Origin: Bacillota bacterium
Lineage (GTDB): Bacteria; Bacillota; UBA4882; UBA8346
Direction: 5' to 3'
DNA: 64,000 nt
NCBI GenBank assembly: GCA_023400055.1
Contig: JAEXFN010000045.1
Coordinates: 73,154 to 137,153 of the forward strand
Each line of letters opens with the position of its first letter. Within the stretch, counting starts at the first letter, position 1. Of this stretch, positions 17,503-26,971 are shown one piece after another. Both the position numbers and the translations under genes were made by a program. Below the pieces are notes generated by a model, which searched no databases, was not told the origin of the DNA, and saw only the letters and a list, made by a program, of their open reading frames with translations.

Positions 17503-19722
17503 TTAAAACCGCTCGTGGAACGTCCGGTTGATTACATCCAGTTGTTGCTCCCGATTGAGCTTAATAAAGTTCACCGCATAACCGGAGACCCGGATCGTCA
17601 ATTGCGGGTATTTTTCGGGATGATCCATCGCATCCAGCAAGACCTCTCTGTTTAAGACATTGACATTGATATGATGCCCGCCGGCGTCGAAGTAACCGTC
17701 CATTAAATTGTAGAGATTGGCATATCGTTCGGCATCGGTCTTGCCCAAAGCGCCCGGCACAATCGAGAACGTATAGGAGATTCCATCCTCGCTGAAGTCA
17801 TAAGGCAGCTTGGCCACCGAGGCCATCGATGCCAGGCAGCCCTTGGTATCCCGTTTATGCATCGGATTGGCGCCCGGGGCGAACGGTTCGCCTTTTTTGC
17901 GCCCGTCCGGTGTGCTGCCGGTCTTTTTGCCGTAGACGACGTTAGAGGTGATCGTCAGGATGGAGAGGGTCGGTTTGCTATGCCGGTAGGTCTTATGCTT
18001 GCTCAACTTATTCATGAAATTTTTGACTAATTCGACCGCGATCTCGTCAACGGCCGGGTCGTTATTACCGAACTTCGGGTAATCCCCTTCGATCTCATAA
18101 TCGGTGACCAAACCCTGCTCGTTACGGATCGTTTTGACCCGGGCATATTTGATGGCCGAGAGTGAATCCACCGCGACGGATAATCCGGCAATTCCGCAAG
18201 CCGAAGTGCGCAGAATCTCCTCGTCGTGCAAGGCCATCTGAATCCGCTCATAGCAGTACTTATCGTGCATGTAATGGATGATGTTTAAGGTATTGATATA
18301 CAGTTTGGCCAACCATTCCATCATCTGGTCAAAGCGCTCCAAGACCTCCCGATAGTCGAGGTACTCCCCGGTCAGCGGCGCTAAAGCCGGTCCGACCTGC
18401 TCGTTATAGATTTCATCCTTGCCGCCATTGATGGCATAGAGCAAGGCTTTCGCCAGATTGGCCCGGGCTCCGAAGAACTGCATCTGTTTCCCGATCCGCA
18501 TCGCCGATACGCAGCAAGCGATGCCGTAATCGTCGCCGAACTTCTCCCGCATCAAATCGTCGTTCTCGTACTGAATCGAAGAAGTCGCCACCGACATTCC
18601 GGCGCAATATCGTTTAAAAGGCTCCGGCAGGCGCGGCGACCAAAGGACCGTCATATTCGGTTCCGGGGCCGGTCCCAAATTGGTCAGGGTATGCAAGAAC
18701 CGGTAAGTCATCCGGGTCACCATATGGCGGCCATCGGTGCCAATCCCGCCCAGCGATTCCGTTACCCAGGTCGGATCGCCGGAGAAGAGCTCATCATAGG
18801 AAGGCGTCCGCAGGAAACGGACCAGCCGCAGTTTAATCACAAAGTGGTCGACCAGCTCCTGAATTTGAGCTTCGCCGTACCGGCCTTCCCGAAGGTCGCG
18901 TTCGGCGTAAATATCCAAAAAGGTGGCGACCCGGCCCAGGCTCATCGCGGCGCCGTTCTGTTCCTTAATGGCAGCCAGATATCCGAAGTAAAGCCATTGA
19001 ATGGCCGCTTTGGTATCCCGGGCGGGCTGACTGATATCGAACCCGTAACTCGCCGCCATCTGCTTTAGCTCTTCCAAGGCCCGGATCTGCTCGCTCAGCT
19101 CTTCCCGTTGCTGAATCACCTGAGAGTCCATAATGTCAAAGACATAATTGGACTTGGCCGCTTTTTTCTGGGCAATCAAGTAATCGACCCCATAGAGCGG
19201 CACGCGGCGGTAATCGCCGATGATCCGGCCCCGGCCGTAGGCATCGGGCAAACCGGTAATAATCCCGGTATGGCGGGCTTTTTTCATTTCGTCGGTGTAG
19301 GCATCGAAGACGCCGTCGTTATGGGTCTTGCGGTATTTAAAAACGTTTTCAACCTCCGGATTCATGGCCCGGCCATAAGTCTTCAGGGAGGTTTGAACCA
19401 TCCGTATTCCGCCAAAGGGCATGATCGCCCGTTTCAGCGGCGCATCGGTCTGCAGCCCGACGATGGCTTCCAGTTCCTTATCGATATATCCCGGCTGATG
19501 GGAAACGATCGTCGAAATGGTATCGGGATCGATATCCATGATGCCACCGCGACGCCGCTCTTCGTCCATTAAGGTTTGGACTTTGGCCCATAATTTGGCG
19601 GTAGTTTGGGTCGGTTCCGCCAAAAAACTCTCGTCGCCATCATATGGGGTATAATTGGTTTGAATAAAATCCCGGACATTCATCTCATGACTCCATTTGC
19701 CAGTGTTAAACTCGCTACTCAT
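17503..19722 (-). CDS. pflB: Formate C-acetyltransferase (pyruvate formate-lyase)
   Basis: 739 residues, the usual size. It converts pyruvate and CoA to acetyl-CoA and formate under anoxic conditions. The catalytic Cys pair is seen at Cys403-Cys404 (YGIACCVSAMRIG) and the radical-bearing glycine at Gly714 in IRVSGYAVNF, 25 residues from the C-terminus as expected. The N-terminus (VRDFIQTNYTPYDGDESFLA) matches true PflB rather than diol-dehydratase or choline-lyase relatives. The presence of pflA next to it confirms the assignment. It is the central fermentation enzyme for the sugar modules in this window. Confidence 0.96.
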   Translation of the reverse strand: MSSEFNTGKWSHEMNVRDFIQTNYTPYDGDESFLAEPTQTTAKLWAKVQTLMDEERRRGGIMDIDPDTISTIVSHQPGYIDKELEAIVGLQTDAPLKRAIMPFGGIRMVQTSLKTYGRAMNPEVENVFKYRKTHNDGVFDAYTDEMKKARHTGIITGLPDAYGRGRIIGDYRRVPLYGVDYLIAQKKAAKSNYVFDIMDSQVIQQREELSEQIRALEELKQMAASYGFDISQPARDTKAAIQWLYFGYLAAIKEQNGAAMSLGRVATFLDIYAERDLREGRYGEAQIQELVDHFVIKLRLVRFLRTPSYDELFSGDPTWVTESLGGIGTDGRHMVTRMTYRFLHTLTNLGPAPEPNMTVLWSPRLPEPFKRYCAGMSVATSSIQYENDDLMREKFGDDYGIACCVSAMRIGKQMQFFGARANLAKALLYAINGGKDEIYNEQVGPALAPLTGEYLDYREVLERFDQMMEWLAKLYINTLNIIHYMHDKYCYERIQMALHDEEILRTSACGIAGLSVAVDSLSAIKYARVKTIRNEQGLVTDYEIEGDYPKFGNNDPAVDEIAVELVKNFMNKLSKHKTYRHSKPTLSILTITSNVVYGKKTGSTPDGRKKGEPFAPGANPMHKRDTKGCLASMASVAKLPYDFSEDGISYTFSIVPGALGKTDAERYANLYNLMDGYFDAGGHHINVNVLNREVLLDAMDHPEKYPQLTIRVSGYAVNFIKLNREQQLDVINRTFHERF

Positions 19723-20072
19723 ATCTCAGCCCCATCCTTTCGTAGTAAATTGTTTGCGTCTTCGGAGATGACCGACGGCCATCTGCCGGATGGTGAAGCT
19801 CTCGATCGCTTTGATCCTACCATGTTCCGCGGTTTTATTGGTTATCGACCGGAAACGGTTTGTTTACATTTTAATTAATATTGTTATCTATTTATATTGG
19901 AACTTAATTGGTTGCGATTGAAAAACCGTTGGATAGGGAAACCCGTTCGCCGCCGCGCGCCATAAGACGGCCGGCGGCAGTGTTCCGGTTTCATCCCGAA
20001 GCATTCCGGGCACTCCCTTATCCCCCCAAAATCGCTCTTTTGTTTCATCAAGGAACTATGGCAATGACCGCC

Positions 20073-20400
20073 ATGGTTCCTTTTGTGGATCGAGATCTTT
20101 CTTTTGTGGATAAAGATCGATCTTTTGTTAATAAAGATCGATCTGCGGTGATTCCAGATCGATCTTTTGTGAATCAAGATCTTTCTTTTGTGGATAAAGA
20201 TCGATCTTTTGTTAATAAAGATCGATCTGCAATGATTCCAGATCGATCTTTTGTGGATAAAGATCGATCTTTTGTTAATAAAGATCGATCTTTTGTTAAT
20301 AAAGATCGATCTTTTGTTAATAAAGATCGATCTGCGATGATTCCAGATCGATCTTTTGTGGATAAAGATCTAACTTTCGTGGATAAAGACAATGGTTTGC
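20073..20400. repeat. 21-bp tandem array 3: head-to-tail stem-loops (GATCGATC anchored)
   Basis: Fourteen full units start at 20094 and every 21 bp to 20367, flanked by partial units at 20073 and 20388. Typical units read GATCGATCTTTTGTTAATAA plus A. Between successive GATC anchors each forms GATCTTT-7 nt-AAAGATC, and the 21-nt hairpins tile without gaps. Three variant units (20136, 20220, 20325) read GATCTG...CAGATC: the T-A pair is replaced by G-C, so the stem is kept. Units 20094-20177 and 20178-20261 also repeat as an 84-bp block. The array ends about 7 nt before the stop of the sulfatase gene at 20407. Upstream, 19723-20072 is pflB leader with no gene. Open frames of repeated heptapeptides on both strands are by-products. 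Confidence 0.92.
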
Positions 20401-20406
20401 ACCGGA

Positions 20407-21804
20407 TTAACCTTTCATGACGCTTATCAGCTCCGGTATATCCTCCCCGGCCTCGGCCATCCGGCGCTGCAAAACTTCGGCCAGTTCGTCCCGGATCGGT
20501 TGATAATCCAAGTTACCGACCAAATTATGCTGCTCATACGGGTCATTCGCAAGGTCATATAAGTATTGGTCGACATAGCTGTCGCTTGAGCTTTCGTTCC
20601 AGGCATCCTTCTCCGGCGCGTAAACGCAGTATTTCCAGCGCTCGGTGCGGATGGCCCGGGCCACCCAGGATTCACTGATCTGCAGGAAAACTTCCGCCGG
20701 CCAGTCAGTCGCCGTCCCCGCCACCAGCGCTCGGAGGGGTCGGCCCCGCATGGCTTGCGGCTGGCTGATTCCCGCGCAAGCCAGTATGGTCGGCGGCAGA
20801 TCGATCAGGCTTACCAATTCTTGAATCGTCTTGCCCCCTTCGAAACCGGGGCCCCGGATAACCAGGGGTATCCGAATGCAGCCTTCATGGCAGGAGCGTT
20901 TGTAATCATCATAGTGCGCCCCTTGCAAGCCCCGGTTTCTGGTGCGGAAATGGGAACCGTGATCGCTGGCAAAAACGATCACCGTCCGGTCAGCAATGCC
21001 GAGCCGATTGAGCTTTTGGCGAATTCGCCCCAGATTATCGTCCAGGCTGTGAATACAGCCGAGGTAGTCGGGATAACTCTCCTGCCAGTCTCCCGCCGCG
21101 CCGGTGAGATCGCCAGGCGGAATGAAGTTTTTGAACTTTTCCTTGGAGCCGCGCGGCCCCTCATAACAATGATGATCGTTTTGATGATGCGGTTCAATAT
21201 ACGACAGAAACAGCATGAATGGCTGCTCTTGCCGGCCCCAGCGTTCCAGGATCTCGAGGGCCCAATCGGTCTGGGCATCGGCGCGGTAACGGCCGGGCGG
21301 AAACGCTTTTACCTGATTATTTTGGTCAAACATATGCCCGTCATAGGCATGGGAAGTAAACTCCAGCACGTCCGAGGCGATCCATTCATCGTTCCAGCCC
21401 CCGCGGTGGGTCACCGGAACTGGCTTGGTTTTGAAATCGGAGCATATTATATTATCGGGCCGGTCCTTGCCGGAGCAATCCGAATGATTGGAAGCCAGGT
21501 GCCATTTGCCAACATACCCGACCTTATATCCCTGCTCGGATAGATAATGGGCTATGGTCTTCTCGCCCAGTGGCAATCCGATATCGTTCCGAAAGCACCC
21601 GGTCTCCGTGGCGTACTTCCCGGTTTGAAGGCAGGAGCGGGCCGGCCCGCATACCGGCTGACAGGTAAAAGCATTCTTAAATATAACGCCTTCCCCGGCC
21701 ATCTGATCGAGGTTGGGCGTCACCGGCAGCGGCTGGCCATAGCAGCCACAGGTATCCCAACGTTGCTGGTCGGTAAAGAAAAAGACAATATTGGGTTTAT
21801 CCAT
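20407..21804 (-). CDS. Sulfatase, Cys-type (FGly), cytoplasmic; module A
   Basis: 465 residues from the ATG at 21804, chosen for AGGAG 6 nt upstream. Type-I sulfatase of the alkaline-phosphatase superfamily. The formylglycine site is Cys52 in PVCGPARSCLQTGKY (C-x-P-x-R). Metal residues lie in FFFTDQQRWD and FASDHGSHF. There is no signal peptide, so it should remove sulfate from sugars after import. A formylglycine-generating (anSME-type) enzyme is needed but none is encoded in the window. It is the last gene of the importer operon of module A, and its stop abuts 21-bp array 3. Confidence 0.9.
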   Translation of the reverse strand: MDKPNIVFFFTDQQRWDTCGCYGQPLPVTPNLDQMAGEGVIFKNAFTCQPVCGPARSCLQTGKYATETGCFRNDIGLPLGEKTIAHYLSEQGYKVGYVGKWHLASNHSDCSGKDRPDNIICSDFKTKPVPVTHRGGWNDEWIASDVLEFTSHAYDGHMFDQNNQVKAFPPGRYRADAQTDWALEILERWGRQEQPFMLFLSYIEPHHQNDHHCYEGPRGSKEKFKNFIPPGDLTGAAGDWQESYPDYLGCIHSLDDNLGRIRQKLNRLGIADRTVIVFASDHGSHFRTRNRGLQGAHYDDYKRSCHEGCIRIPLVIRGPGFEGGKTIQELVSLIDLPPTILACAGISQPQAMRGRPLRALVAGTATDWPAEVFLQISESWVARAIRTERWKYCVYAPEKDAWNESSSDSYVDQYLYDLANDPYEQHNLVGNLDYQPIRDELAEVLQRRMAEAGEDIPELISVMKG

Positions 21805-21831
21805 GATATCTCCTTTCAAAAATCAGCGGCT

Positions 21832-22695
21832 TTACCCCTTGATCCCGGTGGTGACGATTCCCGCGACGAAGTATTTCTGCAGCGTCAGAAAGATGATTAC
21901 GAGCGGCAGAACGATCAGCGTGGTGGCCGCCATCATCAGGTTCCACTGGATATTGGTCTCATTCTGAAACAGCGTCAGGGCCAGCTGGACCGTTTTCATC
22001 TTATCGCTGACCGTGATAATCAGGGGCCAGGTATATTCATTCCAGGTAGAAGTGGTCTTCAGTACGATTAAAGTCGCCAGGATCGGTTTACTCAACGGCA
22101 GGTAAATATACAAATAAGTCTTGAAATTGCTCAAACCATCGATGCGGGCCGCGTCATCCAGCGATTTGGGAAAGTTCAGATAAAACTGGCGGAATAAAAA
22201 CACCCCGAAAGAACCGGCGATATAGGGGATGATCAGTCCCATGTACGAATCGATCCAGCCCAAGCCGCCTTGGCCGAGCAGATCGTTCCCTCCCGCCAGC
22301 GGCACATGTTTCAGGATCAGAAAGACCGGGATCATGGTGACCTGCTGCGGCACCATCAATCCGATCAAAGTGACAAAGAACAAAACGTCCCGACCTTTGA
22401 ATTGGACCCTGGCGAAAGCGAATCCGGCGATGGAGTTGATGATCAGGCTCACCACCACTGCCACTGAAGTGATGAAACAGGAGTTAAAGAAGTACCTGCC
22501 CCAGTTGCCGGTGATCATCGCGTCGCGATAGTTGGCGAAGACCCACTGGCGGGGGATGAAAGAAAAGTTGGGCGCAAAGACTTCACCCATGGTTTTTACA
22601 GAAGTCGCCACCATTATCAGGAAGGGCAGCAAAATCGCCAGGGATAAAACTGCCATGATGATTGCAATCAATCGATTCAAGCCTTTTTCATTCAT
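21832..22695 (-). CDS. Carbohydrate ABC transporter permease (MalG/UgpE type); module A
   Basis: 287 residues and six predicted helices. The EAA loop reads DDAARIDGLSNFKTYLYIYL, as in the CUT1 MalG family, and it ends with VTTGIKG, a typical C-terminus. It forms the sugar pore with the permease encoded 13 nt upstream. The sulfatase gene follows 27 nt downstream, suggesting that the cargo is a sulfated sugar. No ATPase gene is present in the module. Confidence 0.92.
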   Translation of the reverse strand: MNEKGLNRLIAIIMAVLSLAILLPFLIMVATSVKTMGEVFAPNFSFIPRQWVFANYRDAMITGNWGRYFFNSCFITSVAVVVSLIINSIAGFAFARVQFKGRDVLFFVTLIGLMVPQQVTMIPVFLILKHVPLAGGNDLLGQGGLGWIDSYMGLIIPYIAGSFGVFLFRQFYLNFPKSLDDAARIDGLSNFKTYLYIYLPLSKPILATLIVLKTTSTWNEYTWPLIITVSDKMKTVQLALTLFQNETNIQWNLMMAATTLIVLPLVIIFLTLQKYFVAGIVTTGIKG

Positions 22696-22707
22696 AATCC
22701 TTCACCC

Positions 22708-23592
22708 TCACCCTATATCCAGATCGGTGCCCTGGTTGCCAAATTTAAAATTAACCGTTGTCAAAACCAGCACTATCAACAGCAGCACTACCGATAGTGA
22801 AGCCGCGTAACCCATTAGAAAATCGAAAAAAGCCCGGCTGTAGATTTGGTGCACGATCGTGGTCGTCGCATTCATCGGTCCGCCGCCGGTCATCACGTTG
22901 ACTTGCTCAAACACATTGAAATTATTAATGATCCCGGTAATCAGGAGGAAAAAGGTAACCGGAGTCAGCATCGGCAGGGTGACATGAAAAAACTTGCGGA
23001 AGCCGTTGGCCCCGTCGACCGTGGCCGCTTCGTACAAGTAGCCCGGAATCCCTTGCAAACCGGCCAGAAAGACCACCATGTAGTAGCCGGTGTATTTCCA
23101 GATGCTCATCACAATGATGCTTCCCAGGGCCGTATTGGCGTCAAACAGCCATTGGTGACCCGCCATCCCGAGCCATCCCAGGGCCTGATTGACGATGCCG
23201 TGGGACGGTTCATACAGCCACAGCCAGACCATGGACACCGCTACCATCGAGGTGACATTGGGCAGATAAAAGCTGGCCCGGAAGAACTTCAATCCCGTGA
23301 GCTTGCGGTTCAGGACCACCGCCAACCCGAGTCCCAGCGTCATCGTGAAGATCAAGGTAAAAAAGGTATAGATTGCGGTGTTTTTAAGAGAAATCCAGAA
23401 GAACCGGTCGGTCAGGAGGTTGCGATAGTTTTTGATGCCGATGAACGACATCTGATCCAAGTTGTAATTGGTGAAACTCAACCCGATATTGACGATGATC
23501 GGAATGATCACGAATACCGTAAAAAAGAGATAGAAGGGCAATATCAGAAAATATCCGGAGCGATTGTCCATCCATTTGCTGCGCAAATTCAT
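22708..23592 (-). CDS. Carbohydrate ABC transporter permease (MalF/UgpA type); module A
   Basis: 294 residues, with RSGYFLILPFYLFFTVFVI forming the first helix and six helices in all. The EAA loop reads YEAATVDGANGFRKFFHVTL, and the late MTGGGPMNATTTIVHQIY segment is characteristic of UgpA-type permeases. The start is placed at the ATG at 23592 behind GGAAAAGG; a GTG one codon earlier is possible. A strong intercistronic stem-loop separates it from the binding-protein gene. Confidence 0.92.
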   Translation of the reverse strand: MNLRSKWMDNRSGYFLILPFYLFFTVFVIIPIIVNIGLSFTNYNLDQMSFIGIKNYRNLLTDRFFWISLKNTAIYTFFTLIFTMTLGLGLAVVLNRKLTGLKFFRASFYLPNVTSMVAVSMVWLWLYEPSHGIVNQALGWLGMAGHQWLFDANTALGSIIVMSIWKYTGYYMVVFLAGLQGIPGYLYEAATVDGANGFRKFFHVTLPMLTPVTFFLLITGIINNFNVFEQVNVMTGGGPMNATTTIVHQIYSRAFFDFLMGYAASLSVVLLLIVLVLTTVNFKFGNQGTDLDIG

Positions 23593-23627
23593 CACCTTTT
23601 CCGGGAGAACTCCCTCGATCTGATTAT

Positions 23628-23657
23628 GCTAAAGGCGGCTTTTGGGCCGCCTTTAGC
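23628..23657 (-). promoter_or_regulatory. Intercistronic stem-loop after the binding-protein gene (module A)
   Basis: GCTAAAGGCGGC-N6-GCCGCCTTTAGC is a perfect 12-bp stem lying 18 nt past the binding-protein stop and 36 nt before the permease start. No T run follows, so it is not a full terminator. As in malE-type operons it probably stabilises the upstream message and reduces read-through, giving more binding protein than permease. Confidence 0.7.
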
Positions 23658-23674
23658 GATACGTTTCCGGTTTA

Positions 23675-24946
23675 TTACAAGTTGAATTTTTGCAACTCGT
23701 CTTCCAGCGCATTTTGGGCGTCATTCAAAGCCTGTTGAGCGGTTTTCTTCTGGTTTAGCGCCTCTTCATAGGCCTGTTCGGCATATTTCATGTACAAGGA
23801 CACCCAGGGAACAACCGGTTGCCCTTTACCAAACTCGACATATTCCAAGATCGTTTTGTTGGCCGGAGCGAGCTTGATGAAATCTTGAGTCATTGATTTA
23901 CGGATGACTGGTGTTCCGATGTCGAGCATCCGCTTTTTCATCTGTTCCTTGCTCATCAGGAACTTAATCAATGCCCAGTCCTCATTCTTGAATTTACTGT
24001 TCTTGCCGATTACGAATAGACGATAGCCGGAGAAGGCGCTCTTGACTTTCCGCTTCAAAACCGGAGCGATCGCCATCTTATCCTTGAGCGTCGGATTGGA
24101 CTCCATAAATTTGGCGATCTGAGTCGGGGTCAAAAACGACATCGCCGCTCTGCCGCTCATGAAGGGAAAGGTGTCCCCTTTTTGAAAGTCAAACGGAATA
24201 CTGATTTTTTTGGCATACAGGTCGGCCAGGAATTGGATGGCCTCCGCCGCGGCCGGATCGTTAAAACGGGGTTGCTGTTTTTTCTCATCCACAAACATGG
24301 CGCCGTTTTGTCGAATAAAGGAGATCGGAAATGTAAAAGCGTCGGTCACCGGGAGGTCAAAACCGGCCCGGGCGATATTGCCTTTTTCATCCTTTTTGGT
24401 AAGCTTTATCGCATCGTTAGCCAATTCTTCCCAAGTCGCCGGCGGTTTGTTCGGATCGAGGCCGGCTTCCTGAAAGTAATCCTTCCGATATGCCAACATC
24501 GTCGGCGATGGACAATAACCCAGTCCGATCAGCTTTCCTTTATACTTACCCAGCTCGTAAACACTATCGAACAGATCCGTTTTCCCATCCCATCGATTTA
24601 CATAACCGCCCAAATTGGCAAACTCGTTGCGAGCTCCCCGGCTCCCGAGAAACATCAGGTAGGCGGCGAAAACATCCGGATACGTGCCGCTTAATTTGGC
24701 GGCGTTCAACTTAGTCTCGATATCCAGGCCATTCGAGGGGGTGACGGTGAGCTCCACCCGGATATTAGGGTTGGCGGCCTCGAACTCTTTTACTGCGCTT
24801 CGCCAGTATTCCACCCAATTATTTCCTTCACCCGGAACCCAGAAGCTTAACTTAACCGTTCCTTTCGACTCCACCGGCACGTTGAACCCTGCCGCCATAC
24901 CCACTAACATAACTAGACAGGCCAAGCCGATTAAAATTCTTCTCAC
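23675..24946 (-). CDS. Sugar ABC transporter substrate-binding protein (family 1); module A
   Basis: 423 residues, first gene of the module A operon. A Sec signal peptide (MRRILIGLACLVMLVGMAAG) lacks a proper lipobox, so the protein is probably free in a periplasm. KLSFWVPGEGNNWVEYWRSA, AYLMFLGSRGARNEFANLGG and GRAAMSFLTPTQ are family-1 landmarks. GTG start with GGGAGG 11 nt upstream. It resembles the binding proteins of modules B and C, so the three importers share ancestry. The likely cargo is a sulfated oligosaccharide, judged only from the linked sulfatase. Confidence 0.9.
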   Translation of the reverse strand: MRRILIGLACLVMLVGMAAGFNVPVESKGTVKLSFWVPGEGNNWVEYWRSAVKEFEAANPNIRVELTVTPSNGLDIETKLNAAKLSGTYPDVFAAYLMFLGSRGARNEFANLGGYVNRWDGKTDLFDSVYELGKYKGKLIGLGYCPSPTMLAYRKDYFQEAGLDPNKPPATWEELANDAIKLTKKDEKGNIARAGFDLPVTDAFTFPISFIRQNGAMFVDEKKQQPRFNDPAAAEAIQFLADLYAKKISIPFDFQKGDTFPFMSGRAAMSFLTPTQIAKFMESNPTLKDKMAIAPVLKRKVKSAFSGYRLFVIGKNSKFKNEDWALIKFLMSKEQMKKRMLDIGTPVIRKSMTQDFIKLAPANKTILEYVEFGKGQPVVPWVSLYMKYAEQAYEEALNQKKTAQQALNDAQNALEDELQKFNL

Positions 24947-25037
24947 GCTTTTCTAACCTCCCTTATTTTGCAACGCTCCTTAACAATATTTTTACATGAG
25001 GAACATTCATTTGAAAAGAAAGGATATTTGGCATTTA

Positions 25038-25106
25038 TCTCGAAATATTTGTTGCGAAAGCATGACATTATTCTTAAAAAATTAAGTTGACTTCTCGAAA
25101 TATTTG
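25038..25106. promoter_or_regulatory. Direct repeats TCTCGAAATATTTG between divergent module A operons
   Basis: The 14-mer TCTCGAAATATTTG occurs twice, at 25038-25051 and 25093-25106, 55 bp apart, in the 222-bp gap between the binding-protein gene (left) and the kinase gene (right). AraC-type regulators usually bind direct repeats, so these are candidate sites for the YesN-type regulator encoded at 26972-28525. The repeats are seen; binding is inferred. Confidence 0.5.
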
Positions 25107-25168
25107 GATCGCCCGTCGAACCGTCGCACTTTCGTCTCGTCTGTACATAAACATCCGGAGAAAAGTGC

Positions 25169-26965
25169 ATGAAAATCGTCAATCTGAAATATTTCCTGCT
25201 GAATAAGAGCATCTTCAGCAAAATCCTATTCTCATACTTGCTGCTGATTACCATCCCGGTTGCCCTGATCGGCTTTTTTTCATTTAAGGCCTCCGAACAG
25301 ATCATCAGCCAACAGATCAGCCTGTTAAACTCCAATACGCTCAATCAAGTCGCCAAGAATGTCGATTTCCTGCTGGACCAAGTCATCGCGGTGGTCAATA
25401 TTTGCAACCAAAACAATGACTTAGAGTCCGACTTAAAGAAAAGTCCCGCCGATCCTTACCTGCAGCTCAAAAGCACCCAACGGATTCAGGCCAAGATGCT
25501 GAATTACTCATACGCACTGGGCTGGGTAAAATACCAAATGATCTTAATCGGCGAAAATGGCAATATCTACAGCAATCCGGACGGGATCGCCAGAGTCACG
25601 CGCGAAAATATCGCCCGGTATGGTTGGTATCATCAAATGTTGCGGGATCCCGAAGAGATTTTTTGGCTGAGCACTCGGCCCAGTTTTATCAAGGGCGATA
25701 CCGAGCGTTACTTCACCGCTGCCAAACCGTTACAGAACGGCTATTCCAAAGGTTTTTACGGGATACTGCTGCTCAGCGTGGCCGAATCAAACCTTTACGA
25801 TATTTACCAGGACTCCTTGAACAACGGCAATCAGATGATGATCATTGACTCCGCGGGAACGATCGTTTCTCACGCCGAACGGGAAAACGCGGGCGAGATC
25901 AGCCCCCAACGGAAACAACTCTTGAAAATCATCCGGGACGGCTCTCCAAATCGGCATCGAATCATCGCGCTCAACCGGATTCAATACATTTTCAACTATA
26001 AACCGATCGCCCGTACCGACTGGTATATCATCAATATCATCCCTTTGACGGTGTTCTCCGATAAGATCTACGGCCTCGGGCTAAAAATTCTGCTGTTGTC
26101 TTTATGCAGCATCTTGCTGGCTGTAGCCGCGGCTCTGTTCATATCCCGCAAAATCACCCTGCCCTTAATCGATTTGAGCGCCCGAATCAAACAGCGCCAT
26201 CGGATGGAGACCGCCGCCGCCAAATCCAGTTTCGTGGATGAGATGGACGTGGTAACGAAGGAATACGATCATATCATCGCAGAACTGGAAAGAACCATCA
26301 ACAACCTGGTCAAGGAGCAGGAAGAAAAACGGAAGGCGGAATTGCGGACCTTACAGGCCCAAATCAATCCTCATTTTTTATATAACACGCTGAACTCCAT
26401 CAAATGCCTGGTCTGGACCGGCCAAGTCGAATTGATTGAACCGACGATTCATGCCCTGGTCAATTTGTTGGAGCAGACGATCGGCGGCGAGGGCAATGAG
26501 CTGATCCCCCTCGCAGATGAGCTGGACAATATCCGCAGTTATATGTACATTCAAAATATCCGACTCAATTGTGAGATCGAACTGCTGTTCAAGGTCCCGC
26601 CGGACTTGAACCCCTACCAAATTCCCAAACTGTTACTCCAACCGATCATCGAGAACGCCATTTTTCATGGTATCGAGCCCAAAAATAAACCGGGCCGCAT
26701 CTATATCTATGCTACGGAAAACGATTCAGCGCTGAAAATCGAAGTCCTCGACGACGGAATCGGCATGGATCGGGAGACCATCGCCAATATCTTCGGCGGC
26801 GAACACCATCTCTCCAACCGCTTCAGCGGCATCGGCCTCAAAAATATCGACGAGCGGATTAAACTGTATTTCGGATCGCAATACGGCCTGGCGATCGAGA
26901 GTGAAGTCGGGGTCGGCACATCGGTAGTGTTGACGCTGCCGAAATCGGACCAGATTAGAGGTTAA
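25169..26965 (+). CDS. YesM-type sensor histidine kinase; module A
   Basis: 598 residues. Membrane helix at about 19-39, an extracytoplasmic sensor of about 255 residues (dCache-like), a second helix at about 305-325, a linker of HAMP type and then the His-kinase domain. The phosphoacceptor is His402 in LQAQINPHFLYNTLNSIK. The ATP-binding lobe has PIIENAIFHG (Asn496), DDGIGM (528-533) and FSGIGLKN. It probably senses the sugar, or its liganded binding protein, outside the membrane. GGAG precedes the ATG. Divergent from the importer it presumably controls. Confidence 0.9.
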   Translation: MKIVNLKYFLLNKSIFSKILFSYLLLITIPVALIGFFSFKASEQIISQQISLLNSNTLNQVAKNVDFLLDQVIAVVNICNQNNDLESDLKKSPADPYLQLKSTQRIQAKMLNYSYALGWVKYQMILIGENGNIYSNPDGIARVTRENIARYGWYHQMLRDPEEIFWLSTRPSFIKGDTERYFTAAKPLQNGYSKGFYGILLLSVAESNLYDIYQDSLNNGNQMMIIDSAGTIVSHAERENAGEISPQRKQLLKIIRDGSPNRHRIIALNRIQYIFNYKPIARTDWYIINIIPLTVFSDKIYGLGLKILLLSLCSILLAVAAALFISRKITLPLIDLSARIKQRHRMETAAAKSSFVDEMDVVTKEYDHIIAELERTINNLVKEQEEKRKAELRTLQAQINPHFLYNTLNSIKCLVWTGQVELIEPTIHALVNLLEQTIGGEGNELIPLADELDNIRSYMYIQNIRLNCEIELLFKVPPDLNPYQIPKLLLQPIIENAIFHGIEPKNKPGRIYIYATENDSALKIEVLDDGIGMDRETIANIFGGEHHLSNRFSGIGLKNIDERIKLYFGSQYGLAIESEVGVGTSVVLTLPKSDQIRG

Positions 26966-26971
26966 AGCGAT

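Noticed and set aside
19908..20420. Open frame encoding repeated heptapeptides (FVDKDRS, FVNKDRS) and a matching frame on the other strand
   Set aside because: The 21-bp repeat is a multiple of three, so frames stay open by construction. No ribosome site, and the hairpin symmetry explains the sequence better.
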